Positions 1 to 15,000 of a DNA stretch of 64,000 bases are shown here, one piece after another. The notes under the pieces are model-generated. The model saw only the letters and a program-made list of their open reading frames with translations, searched no databases and had not been told where the DNA came from. The first letter of the stretch is position 1, and every line of letters starts with the position of its first letter. The DNA comes from Verrucomicrobiota bacterium (GTDB lineage: Bacteria; Verrucomicrobiota; Verrucomicrobiia; Limisphaerales; UBA11320). The DNA lies in NCBI GenBank assembly GCA_016199985.1, contig JACQFQ010000013.1:1-64000 (forward strand). Direction: 5' to 3'. Both the position numbers and the translations under genes were made by a program.

Positions 1-3000
1 CACGTTGTCCTGGACCAGCGCGTTCGAACTCCCGTAGTCGATGATCGCCAACCCCGACGACGCGTTGTCGTAGAGGATCGAGTTCTTCAAGGTGAATTGG
101 ATCGACCCATTCGACACGTTCACACCGTCCAGGCCGCCGGTAATGCTCAGGTTCGCCAAAGTGACCGCCCCGGCGTTATTCAGCTCGAACACGTAAGATC
201 CGCCGGCCGCGTTCCCGCGGTTCAGCAAGGCTTTTCCACCCGCCCAGGTGGGTCCCTGGATCCGCACGCCCGAATCGGCATGGGTGATCAGGATGTTGGT
301 CGCCAGGTTGTAGACGCCATTGTCCACAAAGATGGTGTCTCCGAACTGGAGGGCGTAGGTCTCGAGAATCGCGCGAACGCTGGCCTTCGGCGTCAGACGG
401 GTTAGCCCATCGTTCGTGTCGTTGCCCGCGGCCAGGGTGTATTGATCGTCCACGGGATCGTAGACCCCGTCGTTCACGTAGTAGTTCGTGATCGGGTCGA
501 TGACACTGAATGTGGCGTCGGAAAGATCGGAGGTCGCCGGATCCGCGACCGCGCTGAGCCGGAGCACGTACTGATCCGAGGTGGGGAACGCGCCCTGATT
601 GATCGACCACGCGTAAGAGCCCGTGTTCGGAGCGCTGGCGACCAGGTTCGAGAAAGTTCCGGTGGGCCCGGATGTGGAGAACTCAATCCGGACGTTCCCG
701 GCGAATCCGTCGGAGCGCCATCGAACGTTGAAGGTGGTCTTCTGTGGCAAACGCTCCCCGCCATTCGGGTTGGTGATGAGCACATACTTCGTCGGGCTCT
801 TGGAAGCCTGCGCCGTGTTGCCATAAGCGCCGAGATTGATGTAGCCGCCCGCGGGGCTCGGCTCGTTGACGAAGGAGTCGGAGGGCGCGCCTCGGTCGAT
901 CACGGGGCTTTGCGCCTGGTCGACCGTGAAGCCGAGGCCGGGCTTGAAGCTTCCATATAAGGATTTCTCGTGGAAGTTGTCGTCGCTTCCGTCCACCGCC
1001 GCGTTCGTCGTGGAGATCTGGCCTGGAAGGAGAAGGGTTCGCCCCGCGACAGGCGTCGACCATTCGACACGCGCGTTCACTTGCGCGCCATCGTCCGCCA
1101 TCCGGTAGCTGAAGCCGACCCAGCCCGCGCTGTTGGCATGATAAACCACGGCGCGTTCCGCGCCCGGATCGGCCCCATCGCTCACGAGGGACTGCCCGTT
1201 GACGAGCAACTGCTGAGGTCCGAGCGAGTTCAGGTAGAAAGTGTAGTCTCCGGCGGAGTCCAGACGGATATACCCCTGCCAGGACGCGGACCAGTTGTCA
1301 TCGCTGAGCCCTCCGACAGGAACCCCAAAGCCCTGGAAGCTGAATTGTCGCTCGGTGCGCGTGAGGACTGGATTCCCGGACCAAGCGCGACCCTGATAGT
1401 ACGTCGCGGTCAGGCCCTGAACGTTCGGCGCTCCCACGACTCCGTCCGGGCCCGATGGATCCACGAAAAGCGGATCGGCGGTCAGGCTGTCGCCGTCGCG
1501 GAAGTTGGCGAATTGCCAATCCGACAGGGTCGCGCGGTCGCCCTGCCAATAGCCGACCCGCCCGGCGTCGGTCGCGTAGAGATCGTTGAAGTTGCTCTGG
1601 AAGTCGTCCTGGCTATCGCTCGCCACATAGACGCCGTAGCCCTTGCGGGTCCAGATGATGTTGTTGCGAAGATGGATGTTGTCAGAGGCTGTCGCGTAAA
1701 CGGCGTCCGCGGAGACTTCATAGATGGTGTTGTTGATGATCTCGTAAGCGGATGGCCCCTTCTGCACCAGGCGGATCGCCGCAACGGAATCGCCATAAAT
1801 GAGGTTGTTCGCGATGGTCATCACCCCGCTCGCGTACGGCGAGGCATAGACGCCGTACTGATTCGAGTAGATTGCGTTGCCGCTGACCGTGACGCCGTTG
1901 GTAGCCGCGACCACGCCGGACTGCGTGTTCCCGTAAATCCGATTGCCGACCACCTGCCCGGCCTGCAACAGCACTCCGTCCGCGCCGCCATGCACCTTGG
2001 ATCCACTGAGGTTCAAGCTGCCGCCGAACGCGTTCACCCCGGCGCCCACGTTGTCGGCGATGTCGGAGTTGGTCAGGGTCAGCGCTCCGCTGGACTCCAC
2101 GCCAGAGCCGTTGGACGCGCTCGTCAGGTTGTCGATCGTGACGGAGGTCCCGCCATCGATGCGCACGCCGGCCCAGGCGTTTGAGAAGATTCGCGCGTTC
2201 GTCATCGACAGCGCGCCAAGGCCGCCGCTGTACAACCCGTAACGGTTGCTCCAACTCGCGAAGTTCTGAATCAACCCGCCCGCGCCGCCGTTGAGGCTGA
2301 GGCCGTCGTAGCCGGGATGGTTGTAAGTCGTGATGTCCTTTAGCAGCGTGAAGTCGCTGCCGCCGTCAAAGACGATTCCCTGGCGGTCGTTGTCGTGCGC
2401 CGTGATGCGCTCGCCGACAAACGCGGTGGATCCCCCGCTGACATAAAGGCCGATTCGCCCTCCGACGAGATTGAGGAAGCGCACCTGAGTCTGGTCCGAG
2501 TTGGAAAGATAGATCAGGTCCTGCTGGGTGTTGTTGGGGATCGCGGTGGTGAAGGTTGCGGTCTTGGCGGCGTCGGTGGGCCCGCGGAGGAGGAAGCTGC
2601 GATCCGTCCCCAAACCGACTCCCGCGTTGGCGCTCAAGGCCACCGTGTAGAGCAACGGATACGTTCCGGCGTCCACATTCAAGGTCGCGCCGCTCGCGAG
2701 GTCGTAAACCCGGAGGACATTGATCGGATTCGGCTTCGGCGCATCCGCGCGCTTTCCGGTGTTGCGGTTGTCGCCGATCGCGCTGGGCGTGTATTCGTCG
2801 TTGGCGTTGCTGGCGTCATCGACCCAGTAGGTGTCGCCGCTTTCCGGCACGGAGAACGTCTCTGAACCGCGATCCACCACGCTGGGCTCGCTCACGAGCG
2901 AGACCTGAACGCGCAGCTTCAAGGTCCCGTAGTTGATGTTGTTCAACGCGGGCGTCCAGATGTACTCGCCATCATCGGGCGTGGAGGCGGCGATCGTAAG

Positions 3001-6000
3001 CAGCAAGGCCGGTCCGCGGGTCGGATCATCCTGATACAGATCCACGCGAACATTCGACTCGCCAACGTTGTTGTAGGACTCCCAGAGAATCTGCAACGGC
3101 TTGTCGCGTTCCCAGTCGGTGTAGAGCACCGGGAAACGAAGCGCCACATGGGCCCGCGAGGTTTCCGCGCTTTCGGCCACCGTGTTCCCATAGGCGCCCT
3201 GGTTCGCCGCCGCCGCGTCGTTCACCACGTAGAGGAACGCCCCGTCCAGGAAGGTGTCGGTGGTCGAGCCGGACTGACGCGTCACCTCGAATCGGAAGCG
3301 CAGCTTGCGAACGTTCTGCGGAAGGTGGAGACGCCCGCCGCTGAGCTCCCAACGATCCGGGAGGTTCTGCGCGGCGCCCAGGCCGCCCACGCCGACAATC
3401 GCGCCGCTCGCGTCCAGGAAGTCCACCTTGATCTGACCGCGATCGCGCGCGGCCTTGTCCACGGAGCGAACGCGTCCGCCAAAAACCATCACCCAATCCT
3501 GCGAGTCCAATTGCGCCGGTGTGAAGCCGGCGGCGAGCAGATCGACTACCTGTTCCGCAAAGCCAATCGGGTTGCTCTGCGCGGAAAAGTAGCCCTTGCC
3601 GGAGAACGGGGCCGGATCGGTCGCGCCAACGCCCGCGCCAACGCTCGTCGCCCAGCCATTGAGGTCCGCGTCGAAGCCCGGGTTTGTCAGCAGGTTGGTG
3701 TAGAACGAGGGCAGGCCGATGTCGACCAGCGGATCTCCGCTGTCCACCGTTGGACTGGAGGTTCGCTGGCCCGCGACGAGCTCAAAGATCCGATAGTCGT
3801 CCGAGCCCCGGCCGAGGAAGCGCGGCTCCGCGCCCGTCGGATTCACGACAGTGCGGCCGATGGAATGCAGGTCGATCAGCGCGACATCCGCCTGCAGGTC
3901 GAGAATGTCGGTGAAGTCCTTGGTCCAGTAGGCGATGCGACCCGCTCCGCTCGCGTGAAGGTCGTTGTAGTCGCTGAAGAATCCGTTCTGGCTGTCGTTC
4001 CCGACATAGAGGTCGTAGCCGCTTTCGACCCACATCACATTGTTTCTCACCTCGACGTTGCGGCTTCCGCCCGCCACGCGGATCGCGTCGCCGATCGGGC
4101 TGTAGAGCGTGTTGCCAACGACGCGGACGTCGGACTTTCCATTCACCAGGATGCCGGCGTCCGTGTTCCGATAGATCAGGTTATGGGTCGCTATCTGGCC
4201 GTTCGAGGCGAGGATGCCGATTGTATTCGCATCGATGCGGTTGAACTGGATGGTTCCGATGAAGTTCACACCGGTTGTGTTCAGCTCGATCACGTTCGCC
4301 GTCTCCAGGTCATCGCCGCCCAGCACTCCGGAGCCGGCGGCGCCGGTCGTGTTGCCGTAGATATGCTGACCTCGCACGCGCGCATCCAACGCCACAACGA
4401 CACCCGTTTGATTATTGAAGATCTGGTTGGGTTGCGCCGCCCCAACGAAGCCAAGCCCCGCCCCGGCGCCAGTCGCCGTGATGTTCAGGCCGATCGTAGC
4501 CCCGGAAATGAGGTTCGCGCTGAGCGTCGCGGCGGCCCCGTAAACGACGCCCGTGGACCCTTGCGATATCGTGTTGTTTCCGATGACGCCGTTGAAGGCC
4601 GCGGAAATCGTGATGCCCACCCCGGTCACCTGGATTCGGTTGGACAGAATGGACCCGCTGGCGGCGGCCAACAGCCGGATGCCCGACGCTCCCTTGAACA
4701 AGTTCTCTTGGACGCGAATGCTCGCGCCGCCGCTCACATCCAAGCCAGGGCCGGCGATTGTGTTGCCGGCCAGCGTCAGGCGGTCCGCGTTCGTCGCGGT
4801 CATCCCGCTGTTGAGAGTGAGTCGCCGCAGGACGATGTCCGTGGCGTTGGCAACGCTCACGGCGCCTTGGATGACGGTTGATCCGTCCGCTGCGCCCAAG
4901 ATCATAACGCCAGAGTCGGCGGCCGCTACGGTGAATCCCGTGGGGAAGGTCGTGCCCGCCGCCACCACAATCACGTCGCCCTTGCCAAGCGGCTGAGCGT
5001 CCAGGATCGACTGGATCGAATGGCCGGCATCGGCAACGTAGACCTGACGCAGATCGAATGGGTTGGAGCGGACGAAGACCGAGGATCCGGCGCTCGACGC
5101 GTCCTCCCACGCCAGGAACGGGTGGCCGGCGCCGTCGAGAGCGAGTCCGCTGACGCGTAGATCCGCGCCGCCGCTGGCGATGCCGTTGTTCGTTGCGTCC
5201 CCGGGAACCTCTTCCACAAACGCGTTCCCGTTCCAGACGGTCGCAAAAACACGATTCACCGTCGAGGTCCGGGAGGTCATCGCGTCATCGCGCCAAACGA
5301 GCTCCAGCTTGGACGAGCTGGAAGCCAGCTTGGGCTGCGTGGCGGCCCCCGGAGAGCGGGAGACTCCGCCAGGGCTGAGCGCTCCGGCGCCCGCGGCCAG
5401 CCAGGCGCCCGCCGCGAACCGGGCCGCGTAGATATCGATCGGCTGCACGTCATGAGCCCGCTCCTGCTGCCAGGCCACAAACACGGATCCACCAAAGTAG
5501 GCGACGCTCGGAGCGCGACTGACGCCATCGGTTCCACTAACGCCGACGCCGCTTCCAGACCCCGCGAGCTCCTTCCAAACGGCGCCATCGAACTCGCGGA
5601 GATAGATCTGCGAATGACCAGCGCCATCGAGTTGCGACCATGCGACGCTGATCTTCGCTCCATCGGTCGCGGCCGCGAGATCGGCGATCGGCGAGGCCGC
5701 CTGGGAAACTCCCGACCCGCTGGAGGCGCCGGCGCCCAGGGCGGACCAGACGCCGCCCGCAAAGCGCTTCGCGTACACCTGAGCCTTTCCAGAGGAGGCA
5801 TCGGTCCACGCCACAACAGTCCCGCCCGCCGTCGTCAGCACGGTCGAGTGATCCGCCGCGCCGGTTCCGCTGATGCCCCCGGCGTTGAGGGAGGTTCCCA
5901 TCGCCACCCAACCTCCGTTGCCGGAGTTTGCGGCAGGGTCAAATCTGGCCACACGGATGTCTCCGCTGCCGCCATTGAACTCAGTCCAGGAAACGATCGG

Positions 6001-9000
6001 CTGTCCGTCCGCGCCCAGCGTAATGCTGGGGGCGCGAGAAGCTCCGGGAGTTCCGCTGATGCCGCCCAGTTCGGCGCTGCCGGCGACCTGCGCCCATGCG
6101 CCGCCCTGTCGTCGCGCGACATAGATTTCGAAGTTCCCGCTTCTGGCGTCGGCCCAAGCGACCCATTGCGCCGAGGGACCCGCCACCAGCGAAGGCTCTG
6201 TTGCAACGCCGAACGCGCCGCTCAAGCCCGTGCCGCTCCCCGAGCCCTCAAGATCCGTCCATCGACCGAGGAGATCCGGAGCGCCGGGCAGCGACAACAC
6301 CGCCTCGCGATCGTTCGTCGCATTGCCCGGGACGAAAGGCATGGGCGGAACGAACGTGGACACAGGACCGACCGCCGCCGTGCCGGGATCAACGTAGCTC
6401 CCGGGTCCGCCCGGCGTGATCACATCATTGCCCGCCTCTCCGAAAAGAAAATCATTCCCACCGCCGCCGACCAACCGATCCGCCGCCCCCCCCGTTTCGT
6501 TCAGATTGGTTCCGAAATCGCCGTACAAATAATTGACGGCACTGTCGTCGCCGCTCGCGTTTTGACGATACGCGTAGAGCGTGTCGGCGCCCGCGCCGCC
6601 GAGAACGAGGTCTTTGCCAAGACCCCCCTCGACCGTGTCGTCGCCCGCGCCCGCGTCAAGGGTGTCGTCGCCCGCGTCGCCAAACAGGTTGTCGCCGCCT
6701 CCAAGGCCATAGATCCGATCGTTGCCGTTGCCGCCGTGGATCGTGTCGGGCCCCTCGGATCCATACATCAAGTCGCTGCCCTCGCCGCCGTCAATCGTCG
6801 CGCCGATGGAACCCTGCGCGATGAGAACGTCGTTGCCGTCCCCGCCGTTCAGAATATCGGCGCCGCCGCCGCCGTTGATGTAATCATCGCCGGCGCCGCC
6901 ATTGATCGTGTTAACGCCCGGGCCGCCAAACACCACGTCGTTTCCGTCTCCAGCATCGATCACATCCGCGTCCACGCTGATGTAGTCATCCCCCGCCAGG
7001 CCGAACACGCGGAACAGCCCGGAGCGGGATTGGAGGTTCAGGTTGATCTCGTCCCGATTTGCGCCGCCCGAAACATCGATGGTCGCGGCGGACAACTGTC
7101 CGAAAAGGATCACGCGGGCGCCGACGCCTGGGTGCGTGTCGCCGTAGGCGACACGGATGACAAGACCGGCCGTCGCCTGAATCAGCGTGTCGAGTTCCGA
7201 GTGGATGTCGGAGCGGGAAAGCAGGTTGACCGTGTTGCCGCGGATGCTCGCGCCCCGGGAGAGCGCTAAATTCTCAACCTCGAGAACAACGTCGGCCGTC
7301 GCGACCAGCGAGGCCGCCGGCTGCAGCACCACATCGGCCGTGGTTTTCACGCTGACTCCATTCCCGGAGCCCTTCGCGTTCTCAGCGAGCAGAAGCCCGC
7401 GTGCCTGAATAAGCAGGCCCCCGGTCGCGGTCATGGAGCTTGCGATGCCGACGTAGACGTCGGCGGACGCCGTGAGGCCGATGTCCACGGCGGACAGCGA
7501 GTCGCGCGTTTCGATCACGATCGACGCGGCCTGTGCCGCGATATCGGCGGCGGCCTGAATCTGGGAAGCCGCGGCCAGGACAAATCGATCGATGGAAGTG
7601 AAGTGAGCCGCGTTGGCGCTCCATCGACCATTAATGCCGAGGAGCAGGTTCCTGCCCTGAACTTTCAGCAAGCCTCCCGCGTGAACGATGGCGTCGGGAC
7701 CCACGCTAATGTCGTTGACGGCAATCAAGGTGGTCGCGCCTCCGTCGACGGACACCGACTGGGCGGCCGCGATCGCGTCGCCCTGCAGCAGAACATCAGT
7801 GGTTCCCCGCACTGACACACCCGCGCCAAGCGTGAGGACGGCGGCCGCGGTGATGTGCGTCGACGCGCCGAAAGCCTTCGCATTGTCTCCCAAACCGACG
7901 GCGCGGCCCTGGATCGTCAGCGTCGTCCCCGCCTGCAGGAGGTCTCCGCTTCCTAGAACAATGTCCTTGGTCGCGGTCAGACTGATCGTTCCCCCGTTGA
8001 GCGAAACTCCGTTTGCCGCGCTTATCGCGTCGGCAAGGAGAGTGATGTCCGTGGTTCCTTGGGCGGAGTCCGAGGCTCCAAACGAAAGTTGCGCGATCGC
8101 GGTGACGCGGAAGGACGCCGAGACGATTTGCGCTCCGTCCCCGAAGGCGACATTCCTGCCCTCTACCTTGAAGAGCGCGGCCGCATGCCCCACAAGACCC
8201 GGGCCGAGCAGGATATCCCCCGGCGAAGTCAGGCTGACGTTGCCACCGTCAATGGAGACGGAGTTGTCGGCCGTGATCGAGTCGCCCTGGATAAGGATGG
8301 CTGCGGAGGCCTTCACTGAAGCCAACGCGAAGAGACGAAGATTGTCGCCCGCAATCAGCGAAACGCTCTTGCCATTGATCTTCACGCCGGAAAGGACGGA
8401 GAGGTCGTCGCCGGTTTGCGGCGTCTCCCCGGCTGTCAGAACAATGGCGTCCAAGGAGACGACATCCTCTTGGACAGTGATCGGGCTGGCGGCGGTGATG
8501 ACGATCGGCCCGTTCGCGTTGAGGCCAATGAGCGCGCTGGCGTTTCCGATCGTCAAGCCGCCCGCGTTCAACACCCAGATCCCGCCCGCGCCGCCACGGC
8601 CCTCCAACCTCGAAACACGGGATTGGATGGGATGAGCCGCTTCCCCGACTCCGCCGCCCGCGACGAGCACGGCGTAGCCCGCCAGGACGTCATCCGGCGC
8701 CGCCCCTTGATCGGCGTCGAGGATTCGCGCGACGCTCGTCAGCGTGACGCCTCCCGCTGTGGAGGTCGCTTGATCCAGGTTCAGATCGCCGGTGACCTCG
8801 GAAATATTGATGTCCTGAACGGCCGTGGCCTTGAGAAGAGTGGAGACAATATCCAGGGCATCGCCCGCGGCGCCGATCCCGCCGGCTTGCGCGACGAGGA
8901 TGACATTCGCGCCGTTGACATCGCTGAGAGCGTCGCCCTTGCCGTCCACGATCGAGCCCGGCGCGGTGAGAGTGACATCGCTCGCTGTCGACGTGATCGT

Positions 9001-12000
9001 GCCCACCCGCAGGTCGCCGTCCGTCTCGATGATCGAGATCGGGCCGTTCGTGGAGACGCTCACTTTGCCCGCGCTCCCGATGTTGCTGTTGCCGTTCACC
9101 ACGATCCGAGTCGCGCCCGGTTTCGCAACCACATTGATATCCCCGTCCGCCTTCACCAGGCCGAGATTGTAAACGCTGTCCAACGCCTGCCCGTTCACGC
9201 CGAACAACCCGAGATCGAGGCTCGGCTGCGAGTCGACTCCCAAAGGCCGGAAGTGGGAGATGACCGGAGTGCTCAGCGGAACAAGGGGCTCGGACACGAT
9301 CGCCCCGTAATGCGCCACCGCGGTGATTGTGGTTTCACGTGTGGCGGCTTCCAGGGTGAAGTTCAGATCGCCCCCGGCGGCCATCGTATCCAGTTTCACG
9401 CTGAAGCTGGTCGCCGGCGCGACGTCCCGCAGCGTGGGGAAGAGATCCAGGGAAGCCTTGCCGCCGGCGGTGACAAAGAAACCCGTCGGATGTCCGGGGG
9501 TTTGGATGAGCTGAACGGGGATCGGAGCAATCGGAGTTCCGAGATTGCCCGCCGTCGCGTCCAGGCGAACCACGTTCGATCGGACGAGGGCCTGGGCCGA
9601 GGAGACAATCACGTCGCCGAGCGTGCTCGCAATGCGGGTCTCGCCGATGGGGTTGTTGATCACGCCCTGGAGGAAAAGGCGCGGCGAACCCGTGGAGGGT
9701 TGATTGCGGATCTCGACGAGGCTGGTCGCGAAGTCGTAGCCGATGGCAAACTGGAAGTTCGAGTCGTCCTGGACGGAGACGCCGACCGTTGGCGTGGCCT
9801 TGTTGAGCACGTCGATGCCATCAATCTCAAGATCCTTCTGGGAGTTGTTGATCAGGGTGACCTTCCCGAAGGTTTCGCGGAACGAGAAAGTGGAACGCGA
9901 GCCGATGATCGCGCCGGGGGGCTGGCCGGCCCGCGCGTTGATCTCGAACAGGACCGGCTGGGAGGCCGTGTTGTCGAGGCCGGTGACGATCACGCGCCCG
10001 GCGTTGTTCTGGTAGGCCACGAAGCGCGATGTCACATTGCCCGCGGCGTCGACAATCAGCCGCGGGTTTCCAGCGAGAGCCGCGACGTCGGCGTCAAAGA
10101 GGATGGAGCGGGTCGGCGTCCACTCAAAGGGGTGATCCTCGCCCGACGCCAATGGAACGCCGAAGTAGTAATAGATGTAGGCCTGCCCGCTGGGCTGCAC
10201 AATCGCGCGAACATTCAAGCCGCTGGAGGCGAGTTTCGCTCCCGCCTGGGCAACCACTGTCGAGTCGGTGTCCAGCGCCAGATGATTGTAGGCCTTGCTG
10301 ACCGAGAGCGCCTTTCCGTCCGCCACGGCCTCGGTGAGGGTCGAAAGGCCTTCATGCTCGGCGGACACGGTGAGCGCGTCGTTTCCAGTGACCGCCGCTC
10401 CGCTGTCGATTTCCACCTTCGCGCGCGAGGTTATCAGGATCGAAGCGCGCCCATTCGTGTCCGCGATCACGCCGAACGCCCGCGCCTTGCCATGGGCTTC
10501 GATGGTTCCAGACGAGCCGAACACCGCCATCAGTCGGGCGTTGTTCTCCGCGTAGACGGTCGCGCCGGAGCCGATGGTCACCTGAGTGATCTGGCGGGCC
10601 CCGCCGCCGCCGATCGTGTAGATGGCCTCCGCGTTGGGCGCGGTGGCGAAGCCGCCGCTGTCGCCTCCGTCGTCCAGGATGCCTCCGAAATGAACGGTGG
10701 CCAGCATGTCCAGATCGCCGCCCGCGACGACGCTCGCCCCGGACCCCACGTCGACATGAGTCGCGTGATTCATCATCACATTGGATGAGGAATTCACCCC
10801 CGAGAGAACGCCGCCTCCGACCGCGTAGGTGGTTGTGGTGGTGTAGAAGTGACTGTCGGCGTTCACGGAAATCTTCTGTCCCGCGGTGAGCCGGGCGAGC
10901 CGTCCCACCACGCCGCCGACATCCTGAAACATGTTGGTGGTCACATCCGCGTCGCCGTACGACACAAGGCCGCCGGCCGCGCTGCGCGCGGAGCCGCCCT
11001 CGTTCGCGTAGGAGGAAGCTGTGACCGACAGGTCGCCGCCCGCCTGGAGCGATGAATTGTCGCCCACCTTGGCGAGGATACTTGCCACAGTGTCGGTGGA
11101 AACCAACGTCACGTAGCCGCCCGCCAGGGCGCCAGCGCTGCCTGAAGCGACCGCGGTGGAAAGGCCCGTGCCGCCCGGCTGCCCGATCACGCCCAGCAAG
11201 CCCCCTGCCCCAGCCAGGCGCTGCGCGGGGCCGCTGCCCGTCGACGTCAGATCGATCGCCAAGTACTGGGTGCTTGTCAGCCCGACCGCGGACATCTCGA
11301 TCCCGGCGGACCCCAGCGTGTGCGAGCCGGCCACATTCGTCGCGTCGATATTCAGCGCGGCGCCGCCCGGGGCCGCCTTCAACTGCAGATGGTTCGCGTC
11401 GACGACGTGAACGTAGTAGGTGCGACCCGACGACAAGCCTCCGATCGCGACCTCCTGGTACGCCGCCAGCGAGTAAGCGTTCGCCGATGTCGGTGCGGTG
11501 AGGTTGATGGCCTTCTTTGCCGCGGCGTCCGCCGGGGTGGCGGCGAGTTGAAAAGTGTTCGCGTCGACGCGGATGACGTAGTAGTCGGCGTTGTTCGCCA
11601 GTCCCCCGATCGCGGCGCCCGCGGCCTGGAAGGTGACGCGCTGTCCGTCGGCGAAGAGGTGATTCGAGATCGCGATGGTCTCCGACACATTGTTGACGTT
11701 GGAGGAGGCGAACGTTTTGGAAGCGGGCGCGCCATAAGTCACAGCCTGGTCCTCGGTGAAGCCGTGGGCGTTGAGAGTCACGACATCGGTCGCGCTGTTG
11801 ACCGCGGACGCCGCAAACGACCGCGCCGCCGCCTGGGCCAGGGCCTTGGTGGCGTAAAGCTTGATCGTATAGGGGTCGATCACGCGGACAAAGTAGGCCG
11901 CGCCGAGCGACAAACCTGTGACTCCCGGCCCGCCGAGGTTGCCGAAGGTGACCCGCTGTCCGTCACGCAGGTTGTGGGCCGCGTCAAACCGGATCGTGTC

Positions 12001-15000
12001 GGAGACATCGTCCACGTTGGCGGCCTTGAACGTGGCGCCCAGCTTCAGAGCCGTGGGGCTCACGGTGATGACGGAGTAGCTGGTTTGATCAACGAGTCCC
12101 CCGATCGGGGATCCGCCCGAGCCCGTGAGATACGTGATGCGATCCCCGGTGGAGAGGCCGTGGTTCGCAGGCAGCGTGATCAGGTCCTGCGAAGTGGAGA
12201 CGCTGCTCGCGTCGGCGTTGAATGTGCCGTCAAAGATCGTGACCTGCTCGTTGTGCTGGGCCCTCACATCGATGCCGCCGCCCGCGATGATGGCGTCGTT
12301 GGCCCCGACAGTGGCGCTCACGGTTGGGCTGTCGATGATGTGGCTCTCGGAAGCGCCGCCGGCGATCCCGACGGCGAGCGAGATGCCGTCGGAACTCGCG
12401 TCCGCCTCCGTGCGCGAGACCGCGTTGATCTTCACACCGCCCGCGACGTTGATGGACGCGCTGTTCTGGACAGCCGCGCTGATATTCGGCTTGACGGTGG
12501 CTCGCGCGATCGACGCGTTTCCGCCGCCCAGGATGCCCCCGGCGGCCGCCTTGGCGCTGGCGCTGGCGATGTCCGATCCGATCGCGATGACGTTGAGGCC
12601 CCCGCCGCCCAGGCTCGCTGTCAACGCGCCCACATAAGCCTGGATGTTGCCGCTCGACTCGCTTGTGGTCGTGATCGCTCCTATTCCGGCGAGGCCGCCG
12701 ATGTTCACCCCATCCGCGACGGCGTCCGAGGGATTCGAGGCCGCGGCGGTGATCGTCACCGCCCCGCTGCCCGCGCTCAGATGCGCCCCGGATCCGCCCG
12801 CATGGGCCAAAACACCGGGCTTCGATGTGGCGGTGGCGGACGCGCCGGCGATCGCGATGCCGAGGGATCCGCCGGACGAATGGGAATCAGCGTGCGCTCC
12901 GCGGCCAACGACAAGTGTGACGATGCCCGGAGAGCCCTCGGCGGCGTTGTGGAGGGCGCGAACGCGGATCGATCCCGCCGCCACGGCGTTCGACGCTCCG
13001 ATGTAGCTCTCAATCGCCGGGGTCATGAGCGCGGTGGCGTCGCTGAACCCGATCTTGGCGCCCACGCCAAAGCTGACCGCCGTCGCGCCTCCGACGCTCG
13101 CCTTCGCGTTGGCCAGGGAAATCGCTCCCACGAGGATGTCCCTTCCCGCCGTGAGGTTACCACCGTCCCCGGCATAACCTTTCAACGAATCCCGGAAATC
13201 GGCTCGCGCGCTGTTGACGGCCACGGCGAAGACACCTCCGGTGACCGAGTTGGACGTCGCGGTGGCCTCGCCGGAGCGAGTGGCCGTGATGGAGATGTCG
13301 ACGCCCGCTCGCAGCGTGGCGCCGTCGAAGTGCGCTTGAGTGGTTCCTCCCAGCGTGACGCGAGTCACGCTCGCCCCCATCCCCACGCCGCCGATTCCGA
13401 CGCCCGCGGCCTCCGCCTCCCCGATCGCCCCGACCGTCGCTGTCACGGACGCGTTGCCCCCGGCGGAGATGGCGGCCTGCGATCCGGTCGAGCTTGTCAC
13501 GGAGGGCGAGAGCGTGACATTCGAGTCGGCTCCCGAGCCTGCGATGACGCCGCCCGATCCGGATAGCGCGCGGGCCCGGACTTTGCGTCCGTCCTGATCG
13601 TTGAGAGACGCTCTGAAAGTCACGCTCCCGGCAAGGGCGGTCGCGGTGGCCAGCTGCCCGAGGAACGCGGCGACCGTCGGACTCACGTTCACATCGGCGA
13701 TGGAAGCCCCCAGAGCGAGGCCCGCGCCCAAAGCAACGCCGATGACTTCGCCGAGAACCTGGAGATGCGCCGTCGTGGCGACGTCGATGTCGGACGACAC
13801 CGTCACATCCGCCCCGTCCCGAATCTCGGCGCGGACAACGGGACTGACCGTCATGAAGGCAAAGTTTGCCGTGGTGGCGCCGACGCCGCCGGAGCCCGCG
13901 ATTGTTTGAGAATGAGCGTCGATCGTCGCGACGGCGGTCACGGACAGACGCCCCACGGCGCCCGAGACCGATTGCCCTATCTGCGCGTCTTTGCCCACAA
14001 ACGCGAGCGTGCTGCCTGTCGCGCTCAGCTTGATAAACGACGCGCCGATGCCGACCGCTCCGGTGTTGGCGACGTCGGTTCGCGGTTGAAGGCTCTGCAG
14101 CCAGCTTGCGAGGACGGAGACGCTTTGAGCGGCGGTGATCGTCGCCCGGTCGCCGATATAGGCTTGGACAACGCTGGAGTCGGAGAAGACCGCGACGGCC
14201 GCGCCCAAGCCCACAGCCCCGCCCGATCCGGAGAGCGTGGTGATGTTGGCGGTCTCATCCAGGCTTGAGGAGATGGTGATGTTCCTTCCCGCGGACAGCG
14301 TCCCGTCGGCATGAGCGCTTGCATTGGCGTTGATGCCCGTCACAGACACCGCGGCGCCAACTCCGACGAAGCCGCCGCCAAATCCGCCCACAAACATCGT
14401 CACCCGGAGAACCTCGACGGCGAGGACCTGGATGTCCTGCCCGGCGACGACCGTGGCGCCGGCGGCGATCGCCGCTTCCGTGCCGGGCGTGGCGGGCGCG
14501 GCATTGATGGCGTTGGCCAGCGCCTGCTGGCTCGGTCCATCGGAGTCGAGGCGGGCGGCGGCGTCGGATGTGATCGAGCCCACGCGCTCATTGGCTGAAG
14601 ACGGACTGCGGGAGTAATCCTTGCGAGCGAGCGAATGCTGATCGCCGGCGCCCTTCGAGGTCAGGTTGATGGCCGTGCCCGAAGCGGCGTTCGCGGCGCT
14701 CGAGGCCAAGCGCGCCTTCCCCGGCGTGGCGCGATCCACGATCGCGTAGTAGGTCGCGCCGTCCGTCAAACCGCCGATCACGGCCGCGCCGGTTCCTCCC
14801 GCCTTGTACACCACCGCGTCGCCGGTGGCCCAGCCTTGGTCGCCGACGTCGATGGCATCCGCCGCGAGGTCGACTTTGGCGGCCGGATCAAAGGCGGCGG
14901 TCCCGTAGCCCCGCAGCAGTCCGGAAACCGCGCCCTGTCCCGCGCTGGCCTGGCGGGCGGTGTCAGAATCCGCGCCCGGGTTGAGATTGCCCTTGTCGTC

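Noticed and set aside
8416..10788. Long open frames on the plus strand across 1-26 kb (for example 8416-10788 and 11320-13566)
   Set aside because: They are antisense to the giant gene in the aligned codon phase; GC-rich codons on one strand leave few stops on the other. Their translations are rich in Arg, Asp and Gly and contain no domains.
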